Below, one piece after another: positions 5,467 through 7,200 of a stretch of 7,200 nucleotides of DNA (position 1 is the stretch's first letter; every line of letters begins with the position of its first letter). The stretch covers positions 1-7,200 of the forward strand of contig SPCO01000071.1 in NCBI GenBank assembly GCA_004525275.1, read 5' to 3'. Under the pieces are notes generated by a model that made no database searches, was not told where the DNA came from, and saw only the letters and a program-made list of their open reading frames with translations. The stretch comes from Thermomicrobiales bacterium (GTDB lineage: Bacteria; Chloroflexota; Limnocylindria; Limnocylindrales; CSP1-4). A program made the position numbers and the translations under genes.

Positions 5467-6870
5467 TCAGTAGACCGGCGTCTCCGGGCCGATCCCCTCC
5501 AGCCAGGTCTTGATCGTGCGGAGGAAGGCGGCCGCTTGGGCGCCGTCGTTGGCCCGGTGATCGATGGCCAGGACCATGTTCATGATGGGCCGGATCGCGA
5601 TGACGTCGCCTTCGGGCGTCTCGCGGACGACCGGGCGTTTGGTGATCGCCTCCATGGTCAAGATCGCCACTTCGGGGACGTTGATGATCGGCATCGTCAG
5701 GTTTGAGCCGAACCAACCGGTGTTGTCGATCGTGAACGTGCTGCCGCCGTAGTCCTCGAGACGCAACTTGCCCGCCCGGGCGCGTGCCGCGACGTCTGAG
5801 ATCGCGCGATTGAGACCGCTGATCGACAGCTGGTCAACGTCGCGAACGACCGGCACGAGCAGGCCGTCATCCACGGCAACGGCCACGCCCATGTGGAAGC
5901 GACGCTTGGCCAACAGGCCGGCGTCGGTCCAATGCGCGTTGAAGGTCGGATAGCGGCGCAAGGAATCGACCACGGCCTTGATCACGAAGGGCACGTAGCT
6001 CAGGGAGATGCCCTCGCGAGCCTGGTACTCACGCTTGGCCTGCTCGCGTGCCCTGACCAGGGCCGACGCATCGACCTCCATATGCACGTAGGCATGTGGG
6101 ACCGCCAGGGCACGAGTCATCTGGGCGGCGATGCCCTTGCGCATCTGGGTCATCGGCAGGAGGACTTCGTCGGCACCTTCGGGGAACTCGATCGGGGCGC
6201 CGGCTGGCAGGGTCTGGGCCGGTGGCCGGGGGCCCGGAGCCCCACTGCTACCGGCGGGCACCGCAGCGGTGGCCTTCGATGTGAGTGTCGGGGATCCAGT
6301 CCGGATCGCTTCGACGACCGCGAGGACATCGTCGCGGGTGATCCGACCGCCGGCTCCGGTGCCCTGGATCTGCGCCGCCGTCAGGTCGTGTTCTCGAAGC
6401 AGACGTCGGACGGCAGGCGTCATCCGGGCATCGGGGTCCGCGGTCGCGGGTAGCGCCGTGGAGGTGGCAGCGGGCGGTGCGGCCTTAGCTCCAGCGACCT
6501 CAGCCGGCGCGCGCTCGTCGCTGCCTGCCGGGCCCTCGGCGATCGGGGAGGTCGGGGCTGTGGCGCTGCTCGCCGCCGCCGAACCAGCGGTCCCGATCGG
6601 CGCGGGGGCGCTGGTCGCCTCCCCGGCTTCGTCAGCCGCCGTCTCGATGATCGCGATCTCGGCATTGTTCGGGACCGTCGAGCCCTCCTCGGCCAGGATC
6701 TCGCGGAGGATCCCCTCGAACGGCGACGGCACCTCGGCGTTCACCTTGTCCGTGACGACCTCGACCAGCGGTTCGTATTTGTCGACATGGTCGCCCGGCT
6801 GCTTGAGCCATTTCCCGATCGTCCCTTCGGCCACGCTCTCGCCGAGTTGGGGCATCGTCACCTTGGCCAC
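5467..6870 (-). CDS. 2-oxoacid dehydrogenase E2 (dihydrolipoyl acyltransferase, BkdB-like)
   Basis: This 467-residue E2 core subunit moves the acyl group from E1 to CoA. It has one lipoyl domain (about 1-78) with lipoylated K42 in EVVTDKVNAEV, an Ala/Pro-rich linker (about 79-148), the peripheral-subunit-binding domain (about 149-187), a second linker, and the catalytic domain (about 232-462). H438 and D442 form the active-site DHRxxDG motif. The MPQLGESVAEGTI and TDKVNAEVPSPFEG stretches resemble branched-chain (BkdB) E2 of Bacillus more than typical pyruvate E2, but pyruvate or mixed specificity cannot be excluded. The start is GTG at 6870 because a strong GGAGG precedes it and the protein then begins VAKVTMPQLGES, the family N-terminus. 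An upstream in-frame ATG at 6939 would add 23 residues with no homology and no good ribosome site. It follows the E1-beta gene after 114 bp and precedes lipA. Confidence 0.94.
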   Translation of the reverse strand: MAKVTMPQLGESVAEGTIGKWLKQPGDHVDKYEPLVEVVTDKVNAEVPSPFEGILREILAEEGSTVPNNAEIAIIETAADEAGEATSAPAPIGTAGSAAASSATAPTSPIAEGPAGSDERAPAEVAGAKAAPPAATSTALPATADPDARMTPAVRRLLREHDLTAAQIQGTGAGGRITRDDVLAVVEAIRTGSPTLTSKATAAVPAGSSGAPGPRPPAQTLPAGAPIEFPEGADEVLLPMTQMRKGIAAQMTRALAVPHAYVHMEVDASALVRAREQAKREYQAREGISLSYVPFVIKAVVDSLRRYPTFNAHWTDAGLLAKRRFHMGVAVAVDDGLLVPVVRDVDQLSISGLNRAISDVAARARAGKLRLEDYGGSTFTIDNTGWFGSNLTMPIINVPEVAILTMEAITKRPVVRETPEGDVIAIRPIMNMVLAIDHRANDGAQAAAFLRTIKTWLEGIGPETPVY

Positions 6871-6880
6871 GTTCGCAAGT

Positions 6881-6885
6881 CCTCC
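6881..6885 (-). promoter_or_regulatory. Shine-Dalgarno site that fixes the GTG start of the E2 gene
   Basis: Reading leftward, GGAGG (extended to GGAGGA) is followed by 10 nt and GTG at 6870-6868. It is the only strong ribosome-binding site seen before a gene in this window, and it favours GTG over the upstream ATG at 6939 or the TTG at 6879. Confidence 0.75.
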
Positions 6886-6946
6886 GTTTGCGCAGCCCGC
6901 AGGTCGGGCGCGCGGGTCGCATCGCGTAGTGTCGCCCATCTGGGCC

Positions 6947-6968
6947 GACTCGGTCGAGTCGACTCGGT
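6947..6968. repeat. Overlapping inverted and direct repeat in the E1-beta/E2 gap
   Basis: The plus strand reads GACTCG (6947-6952), GT, CGAGTC (6955-6960), GACTCG (6961-6966), GT. The middle hexamer is the reverse complement of both flanking ones. Positions 6955-6966 are a perfect 12-bp palindrome, and GACTCGGT is a direct repeat at 6947-6954 and 6961-6968. It lies 16 nt after the E1-beta stop and about 60 nt before the E2 Shine-Dalgarno. It could be a protein-binding operator or alternative RNA hairpins that tune the E1 to E2 ratio. No U-tract follows, so a plain terminator is unlikely. Confidence 0.45.
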
Positions 6969-6984
6969 TGCGGCTCTCGGACCG

Positions 6985-7200
6985 TCAGTACGCCGCGAGC
7001 TTGCGGATCCCTGCTGCGATCTTTTCGGCATCGACCATGAACCATTCCTCGAGGACATGGTTGTAGGGCACGCCCGGGACTTCCGGTCCAGCGATCCGCG
7101 TGACCGGACCGTCGAGATAGTCGAACGCCTCTTCGGCCACGATGGCGGCGACCTCTGCGCCATAACCGCCGAACTTGTTGTCCTCATAGACGACCAGGCA
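6985..7200 (-). CDS. 2-oxoacid dehydrogenase E1 subunit beta, C-terminal part (partial)
   Basis: Only the last 71 residues and the TGA stop are inside the window; the gene continues beyond position 7200. The reading frame gives CLVVYEDNKFGGYGAEVAAI at its start and ends VDAEKIAAGIRKLAAY. This is the transketolase C-terminal domain of E1-beta subunits (pyruvate, branched-chain or acetoin dehydrogenases). Diagnostic pieces are the GYGAEVAA helix start, the VTRIAGPEVPGVPYNH segment with its conserved RI.G.D/E.P.P.. pattern, and the final helix. With E1-alpha it performs thiamine-diphosphate-dependent decarboxylation of the 2-oxoacid and passes the acyl group to the lipoyl arm of the E2 encoded next, 114 bp downstream. 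The substrate cannot be decided from this fragment. The upstream gene is expected to be E1-alpha. Confidence 0.92.
   Translation of the reverse strand, partial: CLVVYEDNKFGGYGAEVAAIVAEEAFDYLDGPVTRIAGPEVPGVPYNHVLEEWFMVDAEKIAAGIRKLAAY

Noticed and set aside
6131..7066. Plus-strand open frame (311 codons) opposite E2 and E1-beta
   Set aside because: It is an Ala/Ser-rich shadow of the E2 linkers, and it would span two genes and the gap between them.
1..7200. Mobile element, prophage, defence system or CRISPR
   Set aside because: No transposase, integrase, nuclease or regularly spaced repeats were found on either strand. All complete genes are metabolic, regulatory or membrane-anchored.

Overview
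The window is high-GC bacterial DNA (about two-thirds G+C by eye), densely coding. It carries six complete genes and the 3' end of a seventh. Genes in order: acyl-CoA dehydrogenase (68-1234, minus); a SufR-like winged-helix regulator (1294-2007, plus), divergent from it across 59 bp; then a leftward run that converges on the regulator. Read in its own direction, that run is the 2-oxoacid dehydrogenase E1-beta C-terminus (7200-6985), E2 (6870-5467), lipoyl synthase lipA (5368-4370), a membrane-anchored protein of unknown function (4348-3149) and an adenosine-deaminase-family amidohydrolase (3089-2034). No RNA gene, insertion sequence, CRISPR array or phage gene was seen, and no gene-free stretch exceeds about 115 bp.

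The centre of the locus is 2-oxoacid dehydrogenase assembly. E1-beta decarboxylates a 2-oxoacid together with an E1-alpha outside the window, E2 carries the acyl group on a lipoyl-lysine, and LipA inserts the sulfurs that make that lipoyl group. The E2 lipoyl domain looks most like branched-chain 2-oxoacid dehydrogenase (BkdB-type) E2, and the nearby acyl-CoA dehydrogenase could oxidise the resulting branched acyl-CoA. The substrate assignment is inference. The regulator has the three-cysteine spacing of Fe-S-binding SufR proteins. LipA is an Fe-S enzyme, so an Fe-S-responsive regulator nearby is suggestive, but no suf genes are visible.

Expression signals are unusual and consistent. Four of the five complete ATG-started genes have a TANNNT -10 box ending 6-7 nt before the start codon, with no usable Shine-Dalgarno. 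This is the layout of leaderless transcripts. The E2 gene instead starts at GTG behind a strong GGAGG. High GC, leaderless promoters and the gene mix would fit Actinomycetota or Chloroflexota (for example deep uncultured Chloroflexota lineages), but no marker here settles the phylum.

Two other points stand out. GATC tetramers are roughly four to five times more frequent than base composition predicts, and Asp codon choice in the regulator gene shifts to GAT when the next base is C. The deaminase keeps its zinc and catalytic residues but has glycine at two positions that normally contact adenosine.
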